Part shown: piece by piece, positions 44,143-53,262 of the stretch
How positions within the stretch are numbered: position 1 is the first letter of the stretch
Layout of the letters: each line of letters opens with the position of its first letter
Assembly: GCF_900116175.1 (NCBI RefSeq)
Contig: NZ_FPCH01000001.1
Span: 250,501 to 314,500, forward strand
Length of the DNA stretch: 64,000 nt
Reading direction: 5' to 3'
DNA from: Hyphomicrobium facile
Lineage (GTDB): Bacteria; Pseudomonadota; Alphaproteobacteria; Rhizobiales; Hyphomicrobiaceae
Notes under the pieces: model-generated
What the model saw: only the letters and a program-made list of their open reading frames with translations
Database searches by the model: none
What the model was told of the DNA's origin: nothing
Program-made: the position numbers and the translations under genes

Positions 44143-45099
44143 CGCCGGGGCCCAGATCTCGGCGTCGCTGGCCTTGATCTGTTTCGGAAGAATGCCCTCA
44201 GCGAAGAATGCGTCGGCGATCTTCTGCTCGTCAGTCAGGTTTTCGGGGCCGACGGGGCGAACATCATAGCTGCGGCGTGCATTTGCTGCGCTGACGATTT
44301 CCGAGTCGAGACCCCAGACCGGGGCCAAAAGCTGAGCGGCGGCCTCGGGGTTTTTCTTTACCCATTCGCCGGTCTCTTTCAGTTTCGCGAACACGAGATT
44401 GAGGACGTCGGGCCGTTGGGCGGCGAAAGCGGAAGATGCAAGGTAATAGCGCTGATAGTCAGCGATGCCCTTGCCATCGGCCAGTATGCGGACGTCGGAT
44501 TGCTTTTGGACGGCAGCCACGAACGGGTCCCATGTCGCCCACGCATCGACGGCGCCCTTCTCGAAGGCGGCGCGGCCGTCGGCGGGTGTCAGGTATGCGG
44601 GTTCGATGTCGTTGAACTTCAGGCCTGCTTGCGCGAGAGCGGCGATGAGCAGGTAATGGCTGCCCGACGCTTTGGCGACGGCGATTTTCTTACCCTTGAG
44701 TTCGGTGAGGGATTTGATCGGTGATTCCGACTTGACGACCAGTGCTTGCGCCGAGGGAGAGGGTGCTTCACTGGCGAGATATGTGAGCTTGGCGCCCGCG
44801 GCCTGGGCGAAAATCGGAACGGTATCGGCGACGTCTCCCGAGACGTCGATAGCGCCGACGTTCAGCGCCTCAAGCAACGGCAGGCCGCTCGGAAATTCGG
44901 ACCACGTCACGGAGACGCCAACTTCAGACAGCGCCTTTTCGAGCTCGCCGTTCGCTTTGAGTACATTGATGAGCGTCGACGACTTTTGAAATCCGATGCG
45001 CACCGTTTTTGGCGCATCGGCGCTCGCAGTGCCGCTTATTGCGGCAGTGAGCGTGAGTGCAAGGACGGCAAGGCCGCTCGAGAAATGGCGTCGGTTCAT
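44122..45099 (-). CDS. ssuA: Aliphatic sulfonate ABC transporter substrate-binding protein
   Basis: 325 residues. Tat-like/Sec signal peptide MNRRHFSSGLAVLALTLTAAISGTASA, then the SsuA/NMT1-type periplasmic binding fold (RIGFQKSSTLINVLKANGELEKAL, SEAPSPSAQALVV, WDPFVAAVQKQ). Binds alkanesulfonates for SsuBC. ATG 45099 is chosen for the signal peptide; longer in-frame starts lack support. Divergent from ssuDCB instead of within one operon. Confidence 0.92.
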   Translation of the reverse strand: MNRRHFSSGLAVLALTLTAAISGTASADAPKTVRIGFQKSSTLINVLKANGELEKALSEVGVSVTWSEFPSGLPLLEALNVGAIDVSGDVADTVPIFAQAAGAKLTYLASEAPSPSAQALVVKSESPIKSLTELKGKKIAVAKASGSHYLLIAALAQAGLKFNDIEPAYLTPADGRAAFEKGAVDAWATWDPFVAAVQKQSDVRILADGKGIADYQRYYLASSAFAAQRPDVLNLVFAKLKETGEWVKKNPEAAAQLLAPVWGLDSEIVSAANARRSYDVRPVGPENLTDEQKIADAFFAEGILPKQIKASDAEIWAPAKKAAAN

Positions 45100-45206
45100 A
45101 AGGAAGTACCCCCGATTTTCGTCGCCGCGATCCTGCCGCGCCTGCCGCGGCCGCGATGTGGCTTCCGTCGAACTATCGCGAAGCCCGCGCCGGGGACGCC
45201 AATATA

Positions 45207-45232
45207 AAAATCCGAAAAGCAAATCGGATTTT
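45207..45232. promoter_or_regulatory. Dyad in the ssuA-ssuD divergent control region
   Basis: AAAATCCG (45207-45214) and CGGATTTT (45225-45232) form a perfect 8-bp inverted repeat with a 10-bp centre, midway between the divergent starts. A candidate operator for a sulfur-starvation regulator (LysR-type CysB/Cbl-like proteins are typical for ssu genes); no such regulator gene is adjacent. Confidence 0.4.
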
Positions 45233-45353
45233 GTTGTTTGTGATGCTGCTCACGCTCGTCCAATAAAACGGAACGAGTGTCGACCCGGCGGTGGCAGAGA
45301 AAATGCCGTGGCGCGACGCTTCGCATCAACCCACAACACCGGGGAAGTTGACT

Positions 45354-46532
45354 GTGACGATCGAAGCCGCAGAACGAGCGAATATCCTTTGGTTTCTGCC
45401 GACGCATGGCGACGGGCATTATCTCGGGTCGTCGATCGGTGGCCGCCGCGTGGATCTCAGCTATTTGAAGCAGATCGCGGAAGGTTCCGACCGGCTCGGA
45501 TATTTCGGCGTGCTTTTGCCCACGGGGAGAAGCTGCGAAGACAGCTGGGTGATTGCGTCGGCGCTGCTACCGCAGACGACGCGGCTTCGCTTTCTCGTCG
45601 CCGTAAGGCCGGGCCTTCTTTCGCCCGCCGTCGCAGCGCGAATGACAGCGACGCTCGATCGCATTTCGGATGGGCGATTGCTTATCAACGTCGTGACCGG
45701 CGGCGATCCGGTCGAGAACAAGGGCGACGGCGTGTTTCTGTCGCACGACGAACGCTATGAAGTGACCAGGGAATTTCTCGACGTCTACAAGGGGCTTCTT
45801 GCGGGTGATCGCGTCGATTATCAGGGGCGGCACATCAAGGTCGAGGACGGGCGTCTGCTCTTTCAACCCATTCAGGCTCCGCATCCGCCGCTCTATTTCG
45901 GCGGTTCGTCGGATGCGGGGATCGCGGTGGCGGCGGAGACGGTCGATAAATATCTGACGTGGGGCGAGCCGCCCGGAGAGGTCGCAAAGAAAGTTCAGGT
46001 GGCTCAGGCCGCAGCTGCCGCGCGCGGGCGCAAACTTTCCTTCGGTATTCGCCTGCACGTCATCGTGCGCGAAACGAATGAGGAGGCGTGGCGCGCCGCG
46101 AGCGATCTCTTGAAGCATCTCGACGAGAAAACGGTCACGGCCGCACAAAAGACATTCGAGAGAATGGATTCCGTCGGGCAAAAACGCATGCTGGCGCTGC
46201 ACAGCGGCAGCCGCGACAAGCTTGAGGTCAGTCCCAATCTTTGGGCAGGAGTGGGACTTGTTCGTGGCGGCGCGGGAACTGCGCTCGTCGGCGATGCCGA
46301 GACCGTGGCGGAGCGCATCAAGGAGTATATGCGGGTCGGGATCGATACCTTCATTTTCTCGGGCTATCCGCACCTTGAAGAGTCCTATCGTTTCGCCGAA
46401 CTCGTTTTCCCCTTGTTGCCATTGGCCGATGGTGCGAGCGGCCAGCGGCGGCGGGAAAACGCCGGCGGGCCAATCGGTGAGACGATTGCAAATTCCATTC
46501 TTCCCGAAGAGCGGGAGCGGGGTCAGTCATGA
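45354..46532 (+). CDS. ssuD: FMNH2-dependent alkanesulfonate monooxygenase
   Basis: 392 residues, bacterial luciferase-like TIM barrel. Cleaves alkanesulfonates to aldehyde and sulfite using reduced flavin from an SsuE-type reductase (not in this window). Typical [42 protein letters not shown] and [24 protein letters not shown] 45354 with GGGGAAG seven bases upstream gives a near-normal length; a GTG at 45291 or ATG at 45303 would add about 20 residues. Stop overlaps the ssuC start (ATGA). Confidence 0.94.
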   Translation: MTIEAAERANILWFLPTHGDGHYLGSSIGGRRVDLSYLKQIAEGSDRLGYFGVLLPTGRSCEDSWVIASALLPQTTRLRFLVAVRPGLLSPAVAARMTATLDRISDGRLLINVVTGGDPVENKGDGVFLSHDERYEVTREFLDVYKGLLAGDRVDYQGRHIKVEDGRLLFQPIQAPHPPLYFGGSSDAGIAVAAETVDKYLTWGEPPGEVAKKVQVAQAAAAARGRKLSFGIRLHVIVRETNEEAWRAASDLLKHLDEKTVTAAQKTFERMDSVGQKRMLALHSGSRDKLEVSPNLWAGVGLVRGGAGTALVGDAETVAERIKEYMRVGIDTFIFSGYPHLEESYRFAELVFPLLPLADGASGQRRRENAGGPIGETIANSILPEERERGQS

Positions 46533-47329
46533 GCCGAATTTCTCGGGGCGAGAGCTTCGTCGATCGTCTGACGCCGTGGCTGCTGCCGGTGTCGGTGCTT
46601 GTTTTATGGGAGATCTGCACGCGGGTAGGCTTGATCGAGCAGCGCGTGCTTCCTGCGCCGAGCCAAGTCGCGGTTGCGTTCTGGGAGAACGCGAAGAGCG
46701 GCGCGCTCGCACATCATGTGATGGTCAGCTTCAATCGCGCCATTGTGGGGCTCGCGATCGGCGGCAGCATTGGATTTATTCTCGGGGTTCTCAACGGCGT
46801 ATCGAGGCCCGCCGAAAAGCTGTTCGATTCCGGGTTACAGATGCTGCGGAACGTGCCGCATCTCGCTATCATTCCGATGGTGATCCTATGGTTCGGCATC
46901 GATGAGACAGCGAAAATATTCCTGGTTGCTGTCGGCACCATGTTCCCGATCTACCTCAACACGTTTCATGGAATACGCACCGTCGACCGCGGGCTCGTCG
47001 AGATGGCGAAGGTCAACGGGCTCGGTCGTTTCGCGATTTTCTGGCGCGTGGTTTTGCCGGGCGCGATGCCTTCTGTTCTCGTCGGGCTGCGCTACGCGCT
47101 TGGTATCATGTGGCTGACGCTCATCGTTGCCGAAACGATCTCCGCATCCTCGGGTATCGGATACATGACGATGAACGCGCGGGAATTCCTGCAGACCGAT
47201 GTCGTCGTGCTCGGCATCCTCGTCTATGCGCTTCTCGGCAAGGCCGCCGACTTCGCGACGAAGCTGATCGAGCACCGTGTTCTGGCGTGGCATCCCGCCT
47301 ATCACGCTTCCGGCTCCGTCTCGGCTTAG
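46529..47329 (+). CDS. ssuC: Aliphatic sulfonate ABC transporter permease
   Basis: 266 residues, six predicted membrane helices. The EAA-loop [25 protein letters not shown] contacts the ATPase. Overlaps ssuD by four bases, so coupled. Works with SsuA and SsuB. Confidence 0.94.
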   Translation: MSRISRGESFVDRLTPWLLPVSVLVLWEICTRVGLIEQRVLPAPSQVAVAFWENAKSGALAHHVMVSFNRAIVGLAIGGSIGFILGVLNGVSRPAEKLFDSGLQMLRNVPHLAIIPMVILWFGIDETAKIFLVAVGTMFPIYLNTFHGIRTVDRGLVEMAKVNGLGRFAIFWRVVLPGAMPSVLVGLRYALGIMWLTLIVAETISASSGIGYMTMNAREFLQTDVVVLGILVYALLGKAADFATKLIEHRVLAWHPAYHASGSVSA

Positions 47330-47358
47330 AACCAAATCGCATCAGGTAAATTGCAGCA

Positions 47359-48147
47359 ATGTTGAAGAGAATTGATCCACGCCGCGATCTCGTCAGCGCT
47401 GACGACGCCGTGTCCGTCGCGCCCGTAGCGCAGCCGACACCGCTCGGCAAGCGGCTGAAGCTCGAGGGGCTAAAGCGTTCATTCGGGCCGCGCAAAGTTC
47501 TCGACGGGCTCAGCCTCGATGTTCCCGCCGGGCAGTTCGTCGCGATCGTCGGGCGTTCGGGCGTCGGCAAATCGACGCTCATGCGACTTGTCGTTGGTCT
47601 CGATCAGCCGGAAGAGGGACGCGTCGTCATCGACGGCGAACCGGTCAAAGGATTGCAGAGTTCGGTGCGGCTCTTGTTCCAAGATGCGCGCTTGTTGCCG
47701 TGGCACAGCGTATTGAGCAACGTCGGTATCGCGCGTACGCCCGGCTGGCGGGAAGCGGCTATCGAGGCGCTGAGCGACGTCGGGCTTGCAGATCGCCTCA
47801 ACGAATGGCCGGCCGTGCTGTCGGGAGGGCAGCGCCAGCGCGTGGCATTGGCGCGCGTGCTTGTCGGCCGTCCGAGTGTGCTGCTTCTCGATGAACCCTT
47901 TGGCGCGCTCGATGCGATGACGCGGGTAGAAATGCACGGGCTCTTGGAAAGGCTCTGGCTCCAGCGCAAATTTACGACGCTTCTCATCACGCACGACGTT
48001 GCCGAAGCCGTGGCGTTGGCGGATCGCGTCATCGTCATCAAGGACGGCCGTCTCACGTTCGATATCGACGTTGCGGCGGAGAGGCCGCGCCATCGCGCCG
48101 ATCCGCATCTCGCCGCTTTGCAGGACAAGATTCTTGCCGAGGTGTGA
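47359..48147 (+). CDS. ssuB: Aliphatic sulfonate ABC transporter ATP-binding protein
   Basis: 262 residues. Walker A GRSGVGKST, signature LSGGQRQR, Walker B VLLLDEPFGALD, H-loop LITHDVAEAV. About 30 extra residues precede the conserved region. Last gene of ssuDCB, 29 bp after ssuC; converges with the MFS gene (5-bp gap). Confidence 0.94.
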   Translation: MLKRIDPRRDLVSADDAVSVAPVAQPTPLGKRLKLEGLKRSFGPRKVLDGLSLDVPAGQFVAIVGRSGVGKSTLMRLVVGLDQPEEGRVVIDGEPVKGLQSSVRLLFQDARLLPWHSVLSNVGIARTPGWREAAIEALSDVGLADRLNEWPAVLSGGQRQRVALARVLVGRPSVLLLDEPFGALDAMTRVEMHGLLERLWLQRKFTTLLITHDVAEAVALADRVIVIKDGRLTFDIDVAAERPRHRADPHLAALQDKILAEV

Positions 48148-48152
48148 TAACG

Positions 48153-49616
48153 CTACTCGTCGGCGAGGGACAGAGGGCGCGCAACTTGTTCGAGCGGCTT
48201 GCGTTCGGCGGCGACTGCTTTGAATGCAGCGACGCCCGCCGCCAACAGCATCAATCCCGCGCCGATGAGATAGCCGACGAATACGCTATTGCGTGATCCG
48301 GTATCGATAAGGTGGGCGAGGAAAGCAGGGCCGATAACGCCGCCGACGCCGGTTCCTACGGCATAGAAAAACGAAATGGCGAGCGCGCGAACTTCGAGCG
48401 GGAACGATTCACTGACCGTGAGGTAGGCTGCGCTCGATGCAGCCGAACCGAAGAAGAATACGATCACCCAGGCGAACGTGAGCGCCGATTCCGAAACGAG
48501 ATCGGCCGCAAACAAGTATCCGGTGAGGGCCAGCAGCACGCCGGCGACGCTATACGTCATAATGAGCATCGGCCGGCGTCCCCAAATATCGAAGAGCCGT
48601 CCGAGCAGCAGCGGTCCGAGGAAGTTTCCGGCTGCAAAGGGGAGAAGGTACCAACCAATCTTGTCGGTCGCGACGCCGTAGAACGACGAAAGAACGAGTG
48701 CGTAAGTGAAGAAAATCGCGTTGTAGAAATAGGCTTGCGCGGTCATCAGGGAAAATCCGACGATCGCGCGGTCGAGGTGCGTCTTCAGGATAGACGTCGC
48801 GACCTCGATGAGCGGCGTATGACTGCGGGTTTTGAGGCGCGTCGTTTTGAGTGCGGTATTGTCGAGAACGTGGTTGTCGTTTTCGAATCTCGCTTCTATT
48901 CCGTCCACGATCTTGTCTGCCTTTTTGGGAAGGCCATGCGTGATGAGCCACCGCGGGCTCTCGGGGATCCATAGGCGCAACAGGAAAATGAATGCGCTCA
49001 ATCCGCCGCCGATCAGGAAGGTCAACCGCCAGCCGATGTCCGCCGGTACGAGCGCGGTATTGAGCAGGACGACAGAGCCCAGGGCGCCGAGCGCTGCGCC
49101 GAGCCAGAAGCTGCCGTTGACGCTGAGATCGGTCCAGCCTCGATAGCGCGCGGGGACGAGTTCCTGGATCGTCGAATTGACGGCCGTGTACTCGCCGCCG
49201 ATGCCGGCGCCGGTCAGAAACCGGAATAGCGAAAAGCTCAGAAGGTTCCATGAGAAGGCCGTCGCGAGCGTTGCGATCATGTACGTCGTCAGCGTGATAA
49301 AAAAGAGCTTCTTGCGCCCGAGCCGGTCCGTGAGCCAGCCGAAGAATAAGCCCCCAAGCACGGCGCCGGCGAGATAAGCGCTATTCGTTATGCCAACATC
49401 GGTATTGGTGAACTGGAGTGTGGGGCTGCTCTTCAGGGCACCGGCTATGGAGCTGACGAGGGTGACCTCCAGTCCATCGAGAATCCAAGTTATGCCGAGT
49501 GCCGCGATGACGAGGACGTGAAAGCGCCCGAACGGCAAGCGATCGAGGCGTGAGGGTATCGTCGTTTCGACGACCGTCCCGCCTTCCACCTTCTCGCTTG
49601 CAGCCGGCTTTTGCAT
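48153..49616 (-). CDS. MFS transporter, sugar/aromatic-acid symporter type (12 TMS)
   Basis: 487 residues with twelve predicted membrane helices. Family motifs DRLGRKKLFFI in loop 2-3, RFLTGAGIGGEYTAVNS in helix 4, and FDIWGRRPMLI in loop 8-9. Similar to the metabolite:H+ symporter/AAHS-like group; substrate unknown. ATG 49616 (MQKPAASEK) is used; an in-frame TTG at 49673 would add 19 residues. Near the ssu genes but on the opposite strand, so a sulfur role is only a guess. Confidence 0.85.
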   Translation of the reverse strand: MQKPAASEKVEGGTVVETTIPSRLDRLPFGRFHVLVIAALGITWILDGLEVTLVSSIAGALKSSPTLQFTNTDVGITNSAYLAGAVLGGLFFGWLTDRLGRKKLFFITLTTYMIATLATAFSWNLLSFSLFRFLTGAGIGGEYTAVNSTIQELVPARYRGWTDLSVNGSFWLGAALGALGSVVLLNTALVPADIGWRLTFLIGGGLSAFIFLLRLWIPESPRWLITHGLPKKADKIVDGIEARFENDNHVLDNTALKTTRLKTRSHTPLIEVATSILKTHLDRAIVGFSLMTAQAYFYNAIFFTYALVLSSFYGVATDKIGWYLLPFAAGNFLGPLLLGRLFDIWGRRPMLIMTYSVAGVLLALTGYLFAADLVSESALTFAWVIVFFFGSAASSAAYLTVSESFPLEVRALAISFFYAVGTGVGGVIGPAFLAHLIDTGSRNSVFVGYLIGAGLMLLAAGVAAFKAVAAERKPLEQVARPLSLADE

Positions 49617-49687
49617 GGAACCGCAGGGCTCGCTCGCTTCGAAGAGAAACGCGCGAGCGGAGTTGCGGTTCAAATCGGAATGAAGGT

Positions 49688-50683
49688 TTAGGCGAAAGCT
49701 TCAGAAGGCCCGTGGGGCTCATACGGCTCTTCGAGGTAGGTGATTTCTTCGGGCGATAGCTTGACCGATACGGCTTTTATCGCGTCCTCGAGCTGATGGG
49801 GCTTGGTCGCGCCGATGATGGGAGACGTCACTGCGGGTTTCGTCAGCATCCAGGCGAGTGCGACCTGAGCCGCTGAGATGCCGCGCTTTTTGGCGACGTC
49901 GACTACGCGATCGACGATAGGCTTGTCGATCTTCTTCGTCTTTTCGTAGAGCCGCCCAGCGAAAGGATCGGCCTTGGCGCGATCTGTCTGTGGTTCATCT
50001 TGCCAGGGGCGAGCAAGGCGTCCGCGTGCCAACGGCGACCAGGGCGTGACGCCGATACCCTCGGAAAGGCAGAGCGGCAGCATATCGCGTTCTTCCTCGC
50101 GATAGAGGAGGTTGTAATAATTTTGCATCGATATGAACTGCGCCCAGCCGTGGGCGCGCTGCAGACCGATGGCTTTCATGAACTGCCATGAGTGCATCGA
50201 GGAAGCGCCGAGATAGAGCGCCTTGCCGGAGCGCACGACCTCGTCCAGTGCTTCGAGCGTTTCCTCCAGCGGCGTTTCATAATCGTAGCGATGGATGATG
50301 TAGAGGTCGACGTAGTCGGTGCCGAGGCGCATCAGGCTGTCGTCGATCTCGGAAAGGATCGCCTTGCGCGAGAGGCCCTTGCCGTTCGGTCCAGGCCGCA
50401 TGGGGGAATAGACCTTCGTGGCGATAACGACATCCTCGCGCCTGGCGAAATCGCGAAGGGCGCGGCCGAGCACGCGCTCGCTCTCGCCGTGCGAATAGAC
50501 GTTGGCGGTATCAAAGAAATTTATGCCGTGTTCCAAAACCGATTTGATGTAGGGGCGGCTGTCCTCTTCGCTCAAGGTCCACGTCCATTTCATGACGCCT
50601 GCATCGGATTGCCCGTAGCTCATGCAGCCCAGACAGATGCGGGACACCTCGAGACCAGTGTGACCGAGCTTGACGTATTCCAT
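49688..50683 (-). CDS. Aldo/keto reductase
   Basis: 331-residue NADPH-dependent oxidoreductase of the YajO/general-stress-69 type. Catalytic tetrad visible: D and Y in FFDTANVYSHGESE, K in VIATKVYSPM, H in LYIIHRYDYETPLEE. NADP-binding end IIGATKPHQLEDAIKAV. ATG 50683 follows GAGGT. Physiological substrate unknown. Confidence 0.92.
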   Translation of the reverse strand: MEYVKLGHTGLEVSRICLGCMSYGQSDAGVMKWTWTLSEEDSRPYIKSVLEHGINFFDTANVYSHGESERVLGRALRDFARREDVVIATKVYSPMRPGPNGKGLSRKAILSEIDDSLMRLGTDYVDLYIIHRYDYETPLEETLEALDEVVRSGKALYLGASSMHSWQFMKAIGLQRAHGWAQFISMQNYYNLLYREEERDMLPLCLSEGIGVTPWSPLARGRLARPWQDEPQTDRAKADPFAGRLYEKTKKIDKPIVDRVVDVAKKRGISAAQVALAWMLTKPAVTSPIIGATKPHQLEDAIKAVSVKLSPEEITYLEEPYEPHGPSEAFA

Positions 50684-50831
50684 GGATACCTCGCGGGAGT
50701 GAACGCATCGGGAAGCGTGCGGATCGGAATTCCGTGATTTGGAATAAATTTGTTCGGCACAACCGGCGGGCGCCGACAATCAAAACGGCAATGATGAAGG
50801 CAGCAATAAAGCAGGCAAAGCAGGCCGTTCG

Positions 50832-51110
50832 TCAACGCTTGTCGATAGCCTGATGCGGGCGGATTTTTTTACCGCCGTCGAGCCACAGCGCCAAAGCGGT
50901 GGCCAATGTTACGCCTGCAACGGCTCCGGTGTGGTTAGCTACGACTTCGCCAGCCGCCCATGACAAGCCGATAATCGCAAGCAACGGGACAAGGACATTG
51001 GCTCTGGATTTGGAAAGCGAGGAGGTGATGACCAAAGCGCCGAGGACAGCGCCGATGGCTCCAAAATAATAGTAACAAATGGCGCCGATGAAGACGATGA
51101 CGAGAGTCAC
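50832..51110 (-). CDS. Small membrane protein
   Basis: 92 residues, three predicted membrane segments (about 2-28, 38-58, 62-80) and a basic C-terminus. Not recognised. Start ATG 51110. Confidence 0.5.
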   Translation of the reverse strand: MTLVIVFIGAICYYYFGAIGAVLGALVITSSLSKSRANVLVPLLAIIGLSWAAGEVVANHTGAVAGVTLATALALWLDGGKKIRPHQAIDKR

Positions 51111-51391
51111 GCCGGCCGTCCCTTGGGAACCCGAATCGGTGAATGCATTCGGATTCTACATCAGGGCTATAAGAAGGCTTGACGACAATTTAGACAAAAT
51201 GCGCCGTTTATGCCGATCAATTCGGCAGATTGGCTCCAAGGACGGCGAATTCCGTGAAATGCCGAGATGGCGGTTCTTCTCGATTCCGTTGCCGTCGCGA
51301 TGATGACAATTGCACGACAGCCATCGATTTTGGCACCTTGTCTGGATATGCCGAGATAACCACGTAGCGGGAAAATGAAATGGAGGTCTCC

Positions 51392-51616
51392 GTGTCTGAC
51401 GACGCAACTCCCGTCATCTTCTTCATCGCGAGCGTGTACGCCTTCGGGATCGTAATTCTTTATGCCCTGGCGCGTGCTTGGGAGCAGGCGCTCTCGACGC
51501 GGCCGAGCAGCGATAATGCAGCGGGATATAGGAACGAGCGTTTTCCGGCGGATGGATCCGGTGAGCCGATGAATAGATTATCGCGCAGCACAAGCCGCGA
51601 TGACGTCGATCATTGA
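51392..51616 (+). CDS. Small single-pass membrane protein
   Basis: 74 residues: one N-terminal membrane helix (about 7-28) followed by a polar, Ser/Arg/Asp-rich tail. GTG 51392 is preferred because GGAGGT precedes it by about five bases; ATG 51380 overlaps that site. Unknown function. Confidence 0.5.
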   Translation: MSDDATPVIFFIASVYAFGIVILYALARAWEQALSTRPSSDNAAGYRNERFPADGSGEPMNRLSRSTSRDDVDH

Positions 51617-51749
51617 AAGCTGGAGCAAGTCTCGTGGGTTGCTGCGAAACGTTCGGTTCATCTCTTAGGTGCTGCGAGCCTCAAGCGGATATCGTTCGCA
51701 AAAGAGCGCGGCCGTTAACTTCTCGCTGTCGGATTTCTGGTATCGTACG

Positions 51750-51830
51750 TGTACCTCATATCCTCCCCCCGGATTGAGGTCTTGAGCGTGGGCACTCGGC
51801 CACCCCCTCTTCCCCCCGCCGGGTGCCCAC
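51750..51830 (+). ncRNA. Candidate small RNA with two C-rich-loop hairpins
   Basis: Hairpin 1 (51753-51780): ACCTCA-ATCC pairs with GGAT-TGAGGT around a TCCCCCC loop, one bulged T. Hairpin 2 (51788-51830): a 13-bp stem GTGGGCACTCGGC / GCCGGGTGCCCAC (one G-U) around a 17-nt pyrimidine loop with two runs of C. A TATCGT -10-like box (51741-51746) lies just upstream. Exposed C-rich loops able to pair with ribosome sites are typical of alphaproteobacterial trans-acting sRNAs. No U-tract is seen after hairpin 2, so the 3' end is uncertain; the gap 51617-51861 holds nothing else. Confidence 0.4.
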
Positions 51831-51861
51831 AACTCCATTCGAGTCGTCAGCGTGTTCGCGC

Positions 51862-52299
51862 CTACATTTCTGCGCGCAACGATCGCATGATGATGCGGCC
51901 CGAGGAATCTTCCGATGCGGCCCGTCTCGGCAGGTCTTCCGGTATCGCGCGTCTCGGAATCCGTTTCACCCAGCCGGCTACACGCGGCCGCACGACGACA
52001 CCCATCGTTTTATCTTGCTTGTTGTTCTGCTCGGCATCGTCGAGGCCTTTCGCTAGCTCGCCGAGCGCTATCGAAGGCGCTTTCGGAACGATCACATCCC
52101 TCGCTGTTGACGGGGAAGCAATGGCCTTCTGCGAAGCCAGTACAACATTCACCCGCGTCGGCCGCCGTTCCGCTGAGGGAGCAAGCGCCAACTTTGTGAG
52201 TGCTTCACGGGCAAGAGCTTCTCCGATGGTCACGACGGTCCAGGAGCTGGCCACGATCAAAGCAATATAAAACAGCGACGCGTAAAACCGATTTGACAT
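51862..52299 (-). CDS. Hypothetical membrane-anchored protein
   Basis: 145 residues with one N-terminal hydrophobic segment (about 5-25, ASLFYIALIVASSWTVV) and a basic, Ala/Arg-rich remainder. Not recognised. ATG 52299 lacks a clear ribosome site; a TTG at 52338 is in frame. Confidence 0.4.
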   Translation of the reverse strand: MSNRFYASLFYIALIVASSWTVVTIGEALAREALTKLALAPSAERRPTRVNVVLASQKAIASPSTARDVIVPKAPSIALGELAKGLDDAEQNNKQDKTMGVVVRPRVAGWVKRIPRRAIPEDLPRRAASEDSSGRIIMRSLRAEM

Positions 52300-52443
52300 G
52301 GCACAGCCAACAACCTCTGGCTTCGTGCCCCCACACAACAGCCTAGCAGAATACTCCCTGCGGCCACTGGTGTTCCCCGGTTGTGCTAAAAATCGCCTTA
52401 GCGAAGATCGCGCAGTTGTTCGCGTCGGCCGATGACGGCGCGA

Positions 52444-53226
52444 TCAAACCCTGATCGCGGCGCGGATGGCGTCGAGGCCATCTGTCAGAGCAGCGGGACC
52501 AGGTTGCAAAATGAGCGGCGATTTGATCTCGTAGATTTTGTTTTCGACAATCGCCGGTATGTCTTGCCATCCGTCCCGTGCGCGAATTTTCTCCGCTCTC
52601 ACCTTTTTGCCGCACCAGGATGCGAGAATTATTTCGGGCGACCGGTGCGCCACGTCCGCGGGGGACACGATGCGATCTTTGGCGGCGGGCTCGCTGCGCT
52701 TCTCGGGAAAGATATCATCGCCGCCCGCAATCTCGATCAACTCAGAAACCCAGCACAGGCCGGTTATCATCGGCTCGTCCCATTCCTCGAAATAGACGCG
52801 CGGACGGCGGGCTAGCGTTTGCGTTTCGCGCCGGACGTTGTCGAGGCGCTCTTCGAACGAGCGGGCCAGTGCATCGGCTTTTTCGTTGCAGCCGATCAGC
52901 GCCCCGAGTGTTCGTATCATCGCGAAGATGCCGGCCAGGTCACGTTGATTGAAAACATGAACGGCGAGGCCGGCGCGCGCGAGATCCGCCGCGATCGACG
53001 CTTGAATATCCGAGAATGCGAGAACAAGATCGGGTTTCAGGGCTTCGATTTTTGGAATGTCCGCCGAAGTGAAGGCCGACACGCGCGGCTTCTCACGCCG
53101 AACCTGCGGCGGGCGAACCGCGTATCCCGAGACGCCGACGATCCTGTGCTCTTCTCCGAGCAAATAGAGTGTTTCGACCGTCTCTTCGGTGAGGCAGACA
53201 AGCCGGCGGGCGGGAAAGTGGCGCAT
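52444..53226 (-). CDS. BtuF-like (cobalamin/siderophore-type) binding protein without signal peptide
   Basis: 260 residues of the TroA/BtuF periplasmic-binding fold: ETLYLLGEEHRIVGVSGYAVRPP, LKPDLVLAFSDIQASIAADLARAGLAVHVF, and FEEWDEPMITGLCWVSELIEIAGGDDIF. The ligand-type class is corrinoid or Fe-siderophore. Oddly no signal peptide is encoded after ATG 53226, and no ABC permease or ATPase is near. Frames upstream of 53226 overlap the divergent esterase gene. Confidence 0.75.
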   Translation of the reverse strand: MRHFPARRLVCLTEETVETLYLLGEEHRIVGVSGYAVRPPQVRREKPRVSAFTSADIPKIEALKPDLVLAFSDIQASIAADLARAGLAVHVFNQRDLAGIFAMIRTLGALIGCNEKADALARSFEERLDNVRRETQTLARRPRVYFEEWDEPMITGLCWVSELIEIAGGDDIFPEKRSEPAAKDRIVSPADVAHRSPEIILASWCGKKVRAEKIRARDGWQDIPAIVENKIYEIKSPLILQPGPAALTDGLDAIRAAIRV

Positions 53227-53262
53227 GTGATTTATGACCCTGAGCGGTCGACGCGGGGAGCG

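Noticed and set aside
45223-45290. Extended SsuD N-terminus from GTG 45291
   Set aside because: GTG 45354 has a better ribosome site and yields a length close to other SsuD proteins.
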